Of a DNA stretch of 17,138 bases, positions 1 to 8,017 are shown in pieces. A program made the position numbers and the translations under genes. Each line of letters starts with the position of its first letter. The stretch's first letter is position 1. The notes under the pieces are model-generated. The model saw only the letters and a program-made list of their open reading frames with translations, did no database searches and was not told the DNA's origin. The stretch is from NCBI GenBank assembly GCA_017411235.1, contig JAFPMR010000166.1, positions 1 to 17,138 on the forward strand, written 5' to 3'. This stretch comes from Bacilli bacterium (GTDB lineage Bacteria > Bacillota_I > Bacilli_A > RF39 > UBA660).

Positions 1-1
1 A

Positions 2-79
2 GAAGTAAGTAAGTTCTTAAATCTATTTAAGAGCAAATATAAAGAATTAGATGAGATAATGAGGAACAAACATGAATAA
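2..79 (+). CDS. 3' end of an upstream gene (partial, unknown)
   Basis: The frame beginning at base 2 is open from the window edge to a TAA at 77-79 and encodes 25 residues that are lysine- and glutamate-rich and look helical (ending ...IMRNKHE). The other two forward frames meet stops within the first 12 bases, which favours this one. Its last 8 bases overlap the ATG of the rhodanese gene, as in translationally coupled operons. Too little is visible to name a family; it could also be chance open frame. Confidence 0.45.
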   Translation, partial: EVSKFLNLFKSKYKELDEIMRNKHE

Positions 80-452
80 GAAATTTTTAGTATTAATAGT
101 AGTTTTACTATTGTTAGTTGGTTGCGGTAAAAAAGAAGAAAAGAAAATAGAATCTGGTAAAGTAACTTGTAGTCAGATGAAAACAATCATGAAATATGAT
201 AATAATCCAGTGTTAATTGATGTTAGAACAGCTGAAGAATATAACGAAGGACATTTAGATGGAGCTATTAATATTCCATATGATGTTATTGTTAATCCAG
301 GTGTTACTATAATGGATTCAATCATTCCTGATGAAACACCAATTGTTGTTTATTGCAAGAGTGGTAATAGAAGTGGACAAGCTTATAATAGTTTAAAAAT
401 GGCTGGTTATAAGAATGTTTATGATATGGGTGCTATGAGCAGCTGTAATTAA
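72..452 (+). CDS. Rhodanese-domain lipoprotein
   Basis: A 126-residue exported single-domain rhodanese (sulfurtransferase fold). Residues 1-17 form a signal peptide of type II: two lysines, a hydrophobic run, then a lipobox Leu-Val-Gly-Cys with the lipidated cysteine at 18, so the mature protein should be tethered on the outer face of the membrane. The rhodanese domain spans about 30-122: the conserved L-I-D-V-R stretch at 48-52, E-G-H at 59-61, and the active-site loop C95-K-S-G-N-R100-S. An intact catalytic cysteine suggests real persulfide or redox chemistry, but the substrate cannot be inferred. The domain ends a little early, without the usual Gly-Gly-x-x-x-W tail. The start has a GAGG site at 61-64. 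It overlaps the preceding frame by 8 bases, so it is probably the last gene of an upstream operon; a terminator follows at once. Confidence 0.9.
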   Translation: MNKKFLVLIVVLLLLVGCGKKEEKKIESGKVTCSQMKTIMKYDNNPVLIDVRTAEEYNEGHLDGAINIPYDVIVNPGVTIMDSIIPDETPIVVYCKSGNRSGQAYNSLKMAGYKNVYDMGAMSSCN

Positions 453-474
453 AGAACTTTTCAGTTCTTTTTTT
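451..474 (+). terminator. Rho-independent terminator after the rhodanese gene
   Basis: An 8-bp perfect inverted repeat (AAAGAACT at 451-458, AGTTCTTT at 463-470) with a TTTC loop is followed by more T residues to 474. The left arm begins inside the TAA stop codon. Confidence 0.8.
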
Positions 475-484
475 ATGGCCAAAA

Positions 485-513
485 TTTGCTTTTTTTATAA
501 AAAATAGTAAAAT
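485..513 (+). promoter_or_regulatory. Probable sigma-A promoter for the gene at 541
   Basis: TTTGCT at 485-490 and TAAAAT at 508-513 are separated by 17 bases, close to the housekeeping consensus. It lies just downstream of a terminator and about 30 bases upstream of the next start codon. In such AT-rich DNA weak matches are common, so this is moderate evidence. Confidence 0.4.
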
Positions 514-540
514 ATTTCGTGCATTTCAGGTGGGATGTTT

Positions 541-1335
541 ATGGAATATTTAAATGTAGGTACAGATAGAATTCTTGAAGAGTATTTCTATCCTGTAGTT
601 AACACTGATAAGCTGTTAAAACCAGCTGGTGGATTTTGGTGTACTAATCATCTTTCTCCATACTATAATGAATGGATTGATTTTATAATGAGTAAACCAG
701 TTTATTTTACTCGTTATATGGGAAAAGAAAATCCATTTAGTTTAACTGGAGCAGTTGTTACTTTAAAAGATGATGCTAGAGTATTATCTTTAGATAATCC
801 TGATTCACTAGGTTTATTAAGTGATAAATATAAATATGATTTTGAAGCAGTTAGTGATGATTTTGATGCAATTTACTTCGATGTATATAAGTTATTTAGC
901 ATGTTACCTAAATTAGGATCAGAAGTTAGAAGGTATGTTACTGTTAATACAATGTTATTGATGAATCTAGAATGTATAGATCATTATAAAGCTGCAAGAA
1001 TAGAGTTAGAACCATTTGATTATAGTTATGAATATGATTATGGTAAAGATGCTTCTATGCAGATTAATGTTTCAGATACACAAAGATTTGTGGAACCTGC
1101 TTCTCCTATATATTTACAATTGTTAGAAGATATTTATAAGAAATTACAAGATATTATTTTTAATATAAAGAAGAATAATAGAAATCTTCCTAATTATGCA
1201 GTAGTAGAATTGGTAAGAAATGAAATATTAAGTAGATTTGGAGATTTTATTAAGTCTTATGTAGAATCTAAAGGATATGATGAATTCAGAGTAGCTAATT
1301 CATTAGCTATTAAATCTTTTAGAAGAGTAAAATAA
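541..1335 (+). CDS. Uncharacterised protein with a KP-x-GG-F-W motif
   Basis: A 264-residue soluble protein with no signal peptide or membrane segment. I do not recognise a named family. Near the N-terminus it carries Lys-Pro-Ala-Gly-Gly-Phe-Trp-Cys (residues 27-34), then Trp45. Further on come a 'DFEAVSDDFDAIYFD'-type stretch and a 'VNTMLLMNLECI' stretch. This ordered pattern recalls uncharacterised bacterial and phage proteins that share a GG-[LF]-W motif and a later Asn near a hydrophobic strand; that resemblance is from memory and assigns no activity. The last third is predicted helical and charged. I chose ATG 541 rather than the in-frame ATG at 535 because the AGGTGGG site at 528-534 touches 535 but lies 6 bases from 541. 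The gene is monocistronic, between two terminators. Confidence 0.8.
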   Translation: MEYLNVGTDRILEEYFYPVVNTDKLLKPAGGFWCTNHLSPYYNEWIDFIMSKPVYFTRYMGKENPFSLTGAVVTLKDDARVLSLDNPDSLGLLSDKYKYDFEAVSDDFDAIYFDVYKLFSMLPKLGSEVRRYVTVNTMLLMNLECIDHYKAARIELEPFDYSYEYDYGKDASMQINVSDTQRFVEPASPIYLQLLEDIYKKLQDIIFNIKKNNRNLPNYAVVELVRNEILSRFGDFIKSYVESKGYDEFRVANSLAIKSFRRVK

Positions 1336-1355
1336 ACAACCTAGGTTGTTTTTTT
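1334..1355 (+). terminator. Rho-independent terminator
   Basis: An 18-base perfect palindrome (1334-1351, centre CCTAGG) runs into a T tract to 1355. It starts within the stop codon of the preceding gene. The stem is short but the T run is good; it is likely to work for the + strand. Confidence 0.7.
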
Positions 1356-1373
1356 ATTATTTTTTAGTATAAT
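1346..1373 (+). promoter_or_regulatory. Promoter for thiI, overlapping the upstream terminator
   Basis: A perfect TATAAT at 1368-1373 has TTGTTT at 1346-1351 as a candidate -35 box, 16 bases away. That -35 box is the 3' arm of the preceding terminator. A transcript would start near 1380, followed by a GGGGTG ribosome site at 1387-1392 five bases before the ATG. Confidence 0.55.
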
Positions 1374-1397
1374 TATGGTTAGTTTTGGGGTGATACT

Positions 1398-2591
1398 ATG
1401 CAAAAACTTATTATGATTAAATATGGAGAACTTTCTACTAAGAAAGCTAATATTAATATGTTTTTAAATCAATTAAAAAAGAATATTAGTTTTTGTTTAA
1501 GTGATTTAGATGTTTCTTTAGTATTTGATAAAGGTAGAATGTTTATTGAAGGTAAAGAAGAAGATTTTGATACTATTATATCTAAGTTACATACAGTATT
1601 TGGTATTCATGAATATGTAATTGCATATAGATTAGGTGAAAGAGATTTTGATACTTTTAGTAAGATGATCTTGGATTTGGTTAGAGATAAAGAATTTAAA
1701 ACTTTTAAAGTAGTTACTAAAAGAAGCGATAAACATTATCCAATGGAAAGTATGGAGATATCTAGAAAGGTAGGAGCTGTACTTTTAAAGAATATTGAAG
1801 GTATTAGTGTAGATGTTCATAATCCAGAACTTGAAGTAAATGTTGAAGTAAGAATTGATGATGTTTATGTATATTTTAATAGCGAAATAGGTTGTGGTGG
1901 TTACCCAGTAGGTGTCGCTGGTAAGGGTATGTTGATGCTTAGTGGGGGAATTGATTCACCAGTAGCTGGCTATATGGCTATTAAAAGAGGAGTTAAACTA
2001 GAATGTTTATATTTTGAAAGTCCTCCTCATACAAGTATTGAAGCTAAGAATAAAGTTATAGAATTAGCTAAGAAGTTAGCTGTTTATAATAACGATATTA
2101 AATTACATGTTATTAAGTTTACGGATATTCAAACTGAGATATTGAAGAAATGTCCTAGAGATTATTTGATTACAATTATGAGAAGAATGATGTATAGAAT
2201 TACTGAAAGAGTAGCTCGTATGAATAATTGTAAGATAATAGTTAACGGAGAAAGTATTGGTCAAGTAGCTAGTCAAACTTTAACTAGTATGAATGTTATT
2301 AATGAAGTAGTTAGAATACCGGTTATAAGACCAGTAGCTTGTTTTGATAAATTAGAGATTATTGATATAGCTAAAAAGATAGATACTTATGAAACAAGTA
2401 TTTTACCTTTTGAAGATTGTTGTACAGTATTTGTTCCTGATCATCCGGTTATTAATCCTACTTTTGAGAAAGCTAGAGAAAGTGAAACAGCATTTGATTT
2501 TGAACAATTAATTTATGAAGCTATTAAAGGACATGAAGTTATTAAAATAAGTGTTAAAGAATCTAAAAATGATTTTGAAGATTTATTATAA
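1398..2591 (+). CDS. thiI: tRNA uracil 4-sulfurtransferase ThiI (no rhodanese domain)
   Basis: ThiI adenylates uridine 8 of tRNA and exchanges it for sulfur to give 4-thiouridine; in many bacteria it also donates sulfur for the thiazole of thiamine. The 397-residue protein has an N-terminal ferredoxin-like region (about 1-60), a THUMP RNA-binding domain (about 60-165) and a PP-loop ATPase domain from about 175, with S-G-G-I-D-S-P at 182-188. Other family hallmarks are K-R-S-D-K-H-Y-P (108-115), G-E-S-I-G-Q-V-A-S-Q-T (284-294) and P-F-E-D-C-C (337-342). It ends without the C-terminal rhodanese domain found in Escherichia coli ThiI, so it is the short Bacillus-type form. Such forms rely on a partner cysteine desulfurase (NifZ in Bacillus subtilis), and none is adjacent here. 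It is a single-gene unit with its own promoter and terminator. Confidence 0.96.
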   Translation: MQKLIMIKYGELSTKKANINMFLNQLKKNISFCLSDLDVSLVFDKGRMFIEGKEEDFDTIISKLHTVFGIHEYVIAYRLGERDFDTFSKMILDLVRDKEFKTFKVVTKRSDKHYPMESMEISRKVGAVLLKNIEGISVDVHNPELEVNVEVRIDDVYVYFNSEIGCGGYPVGVAGKGMLMLSGGIDSPVAGYMAIKRGVKLECLYFESPPHTSIEAKNKVIELAKKLAVYNNDIKLHVIKFTDIQTEILKKCPRDYLITIMRRMMYRITERVARMNNCKIIVNGESIGQVASQTLTSMNVINEVVRIPVIRPVACFDKLEIIDIAKKIDTYETSILPFEDCCTVFVPDHPVINPTFEKARESETAFDFEQLIYEAIKGHEVIKISVKESKNDFEDLL

Positions 2592-2618
2592 AAAAAGGAC
2601 TTAAATAAGTCCTTTTTT
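2591..2618 (+). terminator. Strong terminator after thiI
   Basis: A 12-bp perfect stem (2591-2602 pairing with 2607-2618, core AAGGACTT/AAGTCCTT) with an AAAT loop has A6 on one side and T6 on the other. The symmetry would allow action in either direction, but no opposing gene is present. Confidence 0.9.
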
Positions 2619-2619
2619 A

Positions 2620-2648
2620 TTGTTTAAAAGTTCATTTTTTGATATATT
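2620..2648 (+). promoter_or_regulatory. Probable promoter of the protease operon
   Basis: TTGTTT at 2620-2625 and TATATT at 2643-2648 are spaced by 17 bases, starting 2 bases after the thiI terminator. A GGGAAGTGG ribosome-site region (2658-2666) follows before the ATG at 2673. Confidence 0.5.
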
Positions 2649-2672
2649 TATATAGTAGGGAAGTGGACTTCA

Positions 2673-5600
2673 ATGAGATATAGAAGATCAAATAAAAAAT
2701 ATCTTATTATTGCATCTTTAATTCTAGTAATATCTCTAGGAGTCTTTTTATTTAAGAAAGTATCTTTAAAAAATGAAATAGATAATATTTTAACAAGTGA
2801 ATCATATTCTTATTTACCTAGTAAAGCCAAGAACTATGTTAAAGAAGTATATGAATCTACTGGTGAAGTAATTAGAACAGAAAAGAATAAGGTGGAGAAT
2901 GAACCTTATTTAAATCCTTTGTTTGTTGCTTACTTAGAGATGAGTGAAGAGGAAAGACAAGAAGAAGAAATTGTCCCAATGGCTACTGTAACTGATTACT
3001 ATAGTCCTACTAATGTAGAGGAAGCTACTTATCCTAGTAGTTATGATTCTAGAAATGTTAATGGAAAGAATTTTGTTTCACCATCTAAGAATCAAGCTAA
3101 TATGGGTATATGTTGGGCTTTTTCCTCTGCAGAAGTTGTAGAGACTTATTTAATGAAACAAAGTAATACTTCGTATTATAGTAGTTCACAATTAATATCT
3201 GAAAGACAAATAGATTATGCTACATCTATTAATGGTATTAAAGATTATACAAGTGAATATGTATCTTTTATAGATGATCGTGTTTTAGGAGATGGAGCTA
3301 ATTTCTATATTTCTTCTTTAGCAATGGCAAGTGGAACATCAATATTTCCATATAATTCATTTAAAGAATTTAATGATGCTGATTATAAACAAGAAGAATT
3401 AAGTGATGTATTGAGTTTTTCTAAATCTCAATATGAAATTAACGAAACTATTAATATGCCTTCAATGAATTTACGTGAATCAACATCTACACTTTCTTCA
3501 AGTGATAAAGCAACAAGAACTAATTTTATTAATCAAGTTAAAGGTTATATTCAAGAGTATGGTTCAGCATATGTATCAACATATATGAATTCAACTTGTT
3601 ATTATAATGACACTAGTTTAAATAATACATTAATAGATGTTTATAATTGTACAGTTAATAATGGTCATGCTATGCAAATAATTGGTTGGAATGACAATAT
3701 TAGTTATAAGTATTGTGCAGATAATAATCGTCATACTGATTATTCTAGTAGTTGTAGAAATGTTGTTAGTGGTAAAGGTGTATGGATTTTAAAGAACTCT
3801 TGGGGTTCTAGTATACCTTATCCTTATTTAGCTTATGATTCTTTAAATACACAAATACATTTTGTTATGAATCTTACTCCACTATCTAGTAGGACTTGGG
3901 ATAATAGTTATATTTTAGGTGAAGGTAATTCTTTATCTAGCAAATCATATAAAATGTCTGATACAAGAATTAAGGGAGTAGAGAAACTAAAGAAAGTTAA
4001 GTTTATTACTTCTTCTAATACAGGAACATATAATGTTAAAGTTTATGATAAAGATGGTAGAGTACATACTTATTCTACTTCTAGTAATGTACCTGGTCTA
4101 ATTACAGTTACTATTTATGATGATGTTTATATTAATAGTAATTCTACTATTACTGTTTCTAGTGCTTCATATTATTATGATCGTGTAGAATTCTTTACAG
4201 CTAATGATAATACAACTAAATCAATTGATTTGAGTTCTTATGATGGAAAGAGTATTTCAGAAGCAGAATTTAGATTATATGCTGAAACTAAGAATGTTCC
4301 TTCAGGAGATTCTTTAACTTATAAAGTATTTTCTAATAATGTTGAAGTTAATGGTGCAATAAATGTTACTAATAATGTTGTAGCAGAGAATAATGTTAAT
4401 CCATTAATATCAATTGTTAATTTATCAAATGGTGATTATACATTAAAAGTTTATGATGGTTCTACTTTAATAGGTTCTATGAATTTCTCTTATACAAAGA
4501 TGAATGGTAGTGGAACTAGTAGTGATCCTTATATTATTATGGATGCTGTTCATTTAAGACAAATTGAGAGTGATTTAGGTGCTTATTATGAACTTGGTGC
4601 TGATATTGATTTAACTGATGATACTAGAGAAGGTGGAAGATTCTATTATCAACCATCTGGATATGCATTAGGATTTGGTTGGAAACCAATTATAGGATTC
4701 CATGGTACTTTGGATGGTAAAGGACATACTATTAAAGGATTATATCAAACTACTTTTGCTGAAACAGAAACAACTACATATAAGATGAATGATATTCAAG
4801 GTTTATTCGCAAATGTTTCTGGTAATTTAACTATTAAGAACTTAATATTAGAAGATTTTGATATGACATGTCATGATTATTGTGGTGTTTTATTTAATAA
4901 TTATAGTGTTAGTTTTATTAATGGTAATCCAGGACCATTAACTATTAATCTAGATAATATAGTATTAAAGAATGGTAGTATAGTTGGAGTTTATAATGGT
5001 AAAACTATAGGTGGTTTAGCAGGTATTATTAATGGAGCTAATGAGACTGTAATTAATATTAATAATATCTATAATGATTCATATATAACTTCTAATGGTC
5101 AATCTGGATATGTAGTAGGATTTATTGGTGGAGCTAAACAAGTTAATATTAGTAATTTAATGTTGTTAGGTTATTTTGTTCCACAAAAGGCTGGAAATTC
5201 TGGTGGAATAAGTCATACATTATCTGCTGGAAATATTAATATTAAGAATGTCTTATCTACTTTAGATAATTCTAATATAGCAGGTTTATTTGCTTATACT
5301 TCTACAGTGTATGAATATGATAATATTGATAATGTTTTCACAGTAGATGGTATTAATGCTGTAAAGATAACTGGACGTAATTTAATATATGATAATAGAA
5401 GTCCTAATGCTTTAACGACAAGTAATGTTAATTTATATACTAGAGGAGTTGATTCTAATGAATTAGCTAATCTAAGTAATTATTCAACATGGTTTAATTT
5501 TAATACTTATTGGGAAGTGGAAACTATTGATGGAATTAATAGATATCCAGTATTAAAGAGTGTTCCGTTTGATTATTTAACGGTTTCTGATATTGAAATA

Positions 5601-6680
5601 GATTTAGATTCTAGCAGTGTTGATTTATTCTCATATATAACTCCTGATAGAGATGTTGTTAAGAGAATGATATTTAGTATAGCTGATGAAAACATAGCTA
5701 CTATTTCAGCGAATGGATATATTACACCTAAAGGTATAGGTAGTACAACAATTCATGTTGAAAGTTTATATGATGGTTATTCTAGAGATATACCAATAAA
5801 TGTTACTGGTGAGTACTATACTATTAAATATGATAAAAATGGTGGAACAGGATCTATTTCTGATAGCATTGTTAAGAAAGATGAATATGTTGAATTAAAA
5901 AAATCAACATTTACTAGAACTGGATATAATTTCACTGGTTGGAGTAAAAATGCTGATGGAAGTGGGTCACATTATTCTGATCAACAAACAGTAGTAAATC
6001 TTACAACGATTGGTAATTCAGTTACTTTATATGCTCAGTGGGAACCTATTACTTTTGTAATTAGATATAATGCTAATGGTGGTTCTGGTAAGATGGATAT
6101 TCAACAATTTACATATGATGAAAGAGGATCACTAAGTAAGAATACATTTACGAGATCTAATTATAAATTTATGGGTTGGAATACTAAAGCAGATGGTAGT
6201 GGAAAAAGTTATAGCGATCAAGAAAGTGTTATTAATTTAACTACAGAAGATGGTTTAGTAATTGATTTATATGCACAATGGGAGAATACTGATAGGTTTG
6301 TTGTTAGTGGATATAATGTAGTTGGTAATTACATTGATTTGATTCCTTATAATACTAATAAGAATAGTTATTTAAATCATTTTGATACTACATATAATTT
6401 AGATATAAATATGAATGGATATAACTATATTTATACAGGTAGTGAATTAAAGTTATATAGAAATGGTTCTTACTATAAATCATATATTAATATTGTTAGA
6501 GGAGATATTAATGGCGATGCTAAGATATCAGCATTAGATTATGTTGCTGTTAAGAACCATATAATGGGTACTAATAGAATAACTAATGATGTTTATAGTA
6601 GAGCAGCGGATGTAAATAATGATGGTAAGATATCAGCATTAGATTACGTTAGCATAAAGAATACAATAATGGGAGGCTAG
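2673..6680 (+). CDS. Papain-like (C1) cysteine protease with lectin-like, Big_2-like, Listeria-Bacteroides repeat and dockerin domains
   Basis: A 1335-residue surface protease. Residues 1-9 are basic and 10-27 hydrophobic with no clear signal-peptidase site, so it may stay anchored by its N-terminus. Residues 30-115 look like a propeptide. The C1 peptidase domain (about 119-400) keeps the full catalytic set: Gln141 of the oxyanion hole, Cys147 (G-I-C-W-A-F), His332 (N-G-H-A-M) and Asn375 (K-N-S-W-G). About 430-510 resembles the lectin-like domain that often follows such bacterial peptidases. About 610-900 is Gly/Asn-rich with repeated G-L-F-A and N-I-x-N strands, probably a GLUG-like beta-helix. 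A Big_2-like domain follows (about 970-1046), then two Listeria-Bacteroides repeats (about 1048-1124 and 1126-1204), each with Y-x-x-N-G-G and A-Q-W. The C-terminus is a type I dockerin, two Ca-binding F-hand repeats (1276-1299 and 1311-1334). The stop is 3 bases before the next gene. Substrate is unknown; host or microbial surface proteins are an inference. Confidence 0.93.
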   Translation: MRYRRSNKKYLIIASLILVISLGVFLFKKVSLKNEIDNILTSESYSYLPSKAKNYVKEVYESTGEVIRTEKNKVENEPYLNPLFVAYLEMSEEERQEEEIVPMATVTDYYSPTNVEEATYPSSYDSRNVNGKNFVSPSKNQANMGICWAFSSAEVVETYLMKQSNTSYYSSSQLISERQIDYATSINGIKDYTSEYVSFIDDRVLGDGANFYISSLAMASGTSIFPYNSFKEFNDADYKQEELSDVLSFSKSQYEINETINMPSMNLRESTSTLSSSDKATRTNFINQVKGYIQEYGSAYVSTYMNSTCYYNDTSLNNTLIDVYNCTVNNGHAMQIIGWNDNISYKYCADNNRHTDYSSSCRNVVSGKGVWILKNSWGSSIPYPYLAYDSLNTQIHFVMNLTPLSSRTWDNSYILGEGNSLSSKSYKMSDTRIKGVEKLKKVKFITSSNTGTYNVKVYDKDGRVHTYSTSSNVPGLITVTIYDDVYINSNSTITVSSASYYYDRVEFFTANDNTTKSIDLSSYDGKSISEAEFRLYAETKNVPSGDSLTYKVFSNNVEVNGAINVTNNVVAENNVNPLISIVNLSNGDYTLKVYDGSTLIGSMNFSYTKMNGSGTSSDPYIIMDAVHLRQIESDLGAYYELGADIDLTDDTREGGRFYYQPSGYALGFGWKPIIGFHGTLDGKGHTIKGLYQTTFAETETTTYKMNDIQGLFANVSGNLTIKNLILEDFDMTCHDYCGVLFNNYSVSFINGNPGPLTINLDNIVLKNGSIVGVYNGKTIGGLAGIINGANETVININNIYNDSYITSNGQSGYVVGFIGGAKQVNISNLMLLGYFVPQKAGNSGGISHTLSAGNINIKNVLSTLDNSNIAGLFAYTSTVYEYDNIDNVFTVDGINAVKITGRNLIYDNRSPNALTTSNVNLYTRGVDSNELANLSNYSTWFNFNTYWEVETIDGINRYPVLKSVPFDYLTVSDIEIDLDSSSVDLFSYITPDRDVVKRMIFSIADENIATISANGYITPKGIGSTTIHVESLYDGYSRDIPINVTGEYYTIKYDKNGGTGSISDSIVKKDEYVELKKSTFTRTGYNFTGWSKNADGSGSHYSDQQTVVNLTTIGNSVTLYAQWEPITFVIRYNANGGSGKMDIQQFTYDERGSLSKNTFTRSNYKFMGWNTKADGSGKSYSDQESVINLTTEDGLVIDLYAQWENTDRFVVSGYNVVGNYIDLIPYNTNKNSYLNHFDTTYNLDINMNGYNYIYTGSELKLYRNGSYYKSYINIVRGDINGDAKISALDYVAVKNHIMGTNRITNDVYSRAADVNNDGKISALDYVSIKNTIMGG
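6521..6646 (+). repeat. Duplicated dockerin calcium-binding segment
   Basis: The two dockerin half-repeats share a 21-base identical run (6521-6541 and 6626-6646, offset 105 bases) encoding K-I-S-A-L-D-Y. Each half carries D-x-N-x-D-x-K-I-S-x-x-D, the calcium-loop pattern of type I dockerins (Asp1278, Asn1280, Asp1282, Asp1289 and Asp1313, Asn1315, Asp1317, Asp1324). Confidence 0.85.
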
Positions 6681-6683
6681 AAG

Positions 6684-8009
6684 ATGAAAGGATTAAAATA
6701 TTTAATTGCAATATTGTTATTTATACCAACAGTTGTTTTTGCTGCTGGTTCAGTAACAGTATCTAAAGGTAGTTTAACTATTAAACCTGGTGGCAAGGCG
6801 TCATTTGTTGTTAAAGCAAATAATGCTGCTGGTAGAGTAGATATTTCATCTTCTGATACTTCAGTAGCAACAGTATCTAGTTCTTCTGCTTGGTTAGATA
6901 ATGATAGTAAAACTATTACTGTTAATGGTAAGAGTGAAGGAACAGCAAATATAACTGTTAAGTTAACTGATGTTGCAACTTATGATGGTCAAGTATTAAG
7001 TAATACTTATACAGTTAAGATTACTGTTAAAGCACCAGAAGTAGATACTAGATCAAGTAATAATAAATTAAGTAGTATTAGTGTTGAAGGATATGATCTT
7101 GTTACTGTTGATGAAGAGCATTATTCTTTAACAGTTAAAAATAGTGTAAGTAGTATTACTATTAATGCTACAGCAGAAGATAGTAAAGCTTCTATAGATG
7201 GTCTTGGTAGTAAAGACTTAAGTATTGGAGAAAATAGTTTTGAAATCGTAGTTACAGCTGAAAATGGAAGTAAGAGAACTTATGAAATTGCTGTTACTAG
7301 AAAAGATGATAAATACTTCTTAGAAGATATTGATGATGCTTTATTAAATGATTCTCCAGTTTCTATTATTCTTAAAAATGGAGATTTAATTAGTAAAGAA
7401 GTAGTTGATAAGATTATTGAATCTAAGAAGACGGTTTATTTCAATGTATATAGTGATAATAAAATAATATATAGTTGGATAATTGATGGAAATAAAGTTA
7501 CTGAATCTGAGGATATTTATACTGAACTTGTTTTTGAACCAAAGGAAAAAGATGAATTTGGCAAGAAAACAAATTATGCAGATGGTATATATGTTAAAGT
7601 CTTAAATAATAAGTTCGGTGCTGGTATTTCTACAAGAATATATGTAGGAGATAAATATGAAGATGGTGATTTCTTAAAGGCTTATACTGGAGAAGATTTA
7701 TCATTAACTGAAGAATCTTTGAAAGTAGAAAATGGCTATGTAGAAATAGTACCTAATAATGAAGTTTATTTCTTAACTAAGTCCTCTTTAGAAAAAGAAA
7801 GTAAAAAGGAATCCAAGAGTAATAAAGTATTTGTAATAATAGCTATTGTAGAAGCTGTAATAATAGTTGGTCTTGTTGCTTCTAAGTTTATTAAACCAAA
7901 GAAAAAGGAAGAGAAGCCAATAGAAAAAACTATTGAAGAAAAGAATACTTTACCTGAGGAAACAAAGGAAGAAGAGACAACTATAGTTTTTCCTGGTAGT
8001 CAACTATAA
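6684..8009 (+). CDS. Type I membrane protein with Big_2-like and cadherin-like domains
   Basis: A 441-residue cell-surface protein. It has a signal peptide (1-20, cleavage likely after Val-Phe-Ala), then a Big_2-like immunoglobulin fold (about 22-116, with the S-D-T-S-V-A-T-V strand). A cadherin-like beta-sandwich follows (about 125-206, ending in the typical G-S-K-R-T-Y-E-I-x-V-T-R). A domain of unknown family (about 213-366) ends in a strand pattern seen in other bacterial surface proteins (N-G-Y-V-E-I ... Y-F-L-T). A charged linker leads to a transmembrane helix (about 381-400), a stop-transfer K-P-K-K-K and an acidic/lysine-rich cytoplasmic tail of about 37 residues. Its GGGAGG ribosome site (6671-6676) lies in the last codons of the protease gene and the gap is 3 bases, so translation is probably coupled. 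It may anchor or receive the dockerin protease, but no recognised cohesin signature is visible and that role is inference. Confidence 0.88.
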   Translation: MKGLKYLIAILLFIPTVVFAAGSVTVSKGSLTIKPGGKASFVVKANNAAGRVDISSSDTSVATVSSSSAWLDNDSKTITVNGKSEGTANITVKLTDVATYDGQVLSNTYTVKITVKAPEVDTRSSNNKLSSISVEGYDLVTVDEEHYSLTVKNSVSSITINATAEDSKASIDGLGSKDLSIGENSFEIVVTAENGSKRTYEIAVTRKDDKYFLEDIDDALLNDSPVSIILKNGDLISKEVVDKIIESKKTVYFNVYSDNKIIYSWIIDGNKVTESEDIYTELVFEPKEKDEFGKKTNYADGIYVKVLNNKFGAGISTRIYVGDKYEDGDFLKAYTGEDLSLTEESLKVENGYVEIVPNNEVYFLTKSSLEKESKKESKSNKVFVIIAIVEAVIIVGLVASKFIKPKKKEEKPIEKTIEEKNTLPEETKEEETTIVFPGSQL

Positions 8010-8017
8010 AAAATAAA

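Noticed and set aside
6684..7031. Calling the first domain of the 441-residue membrane protein a cohesin
   Set aside because: The S-D-T-S-V-A-T-V pattern and length fit a Big_2-like immunoglobulin fold better, and I see no cohesin-specific signature; kept only as a hypothesis in the findings.
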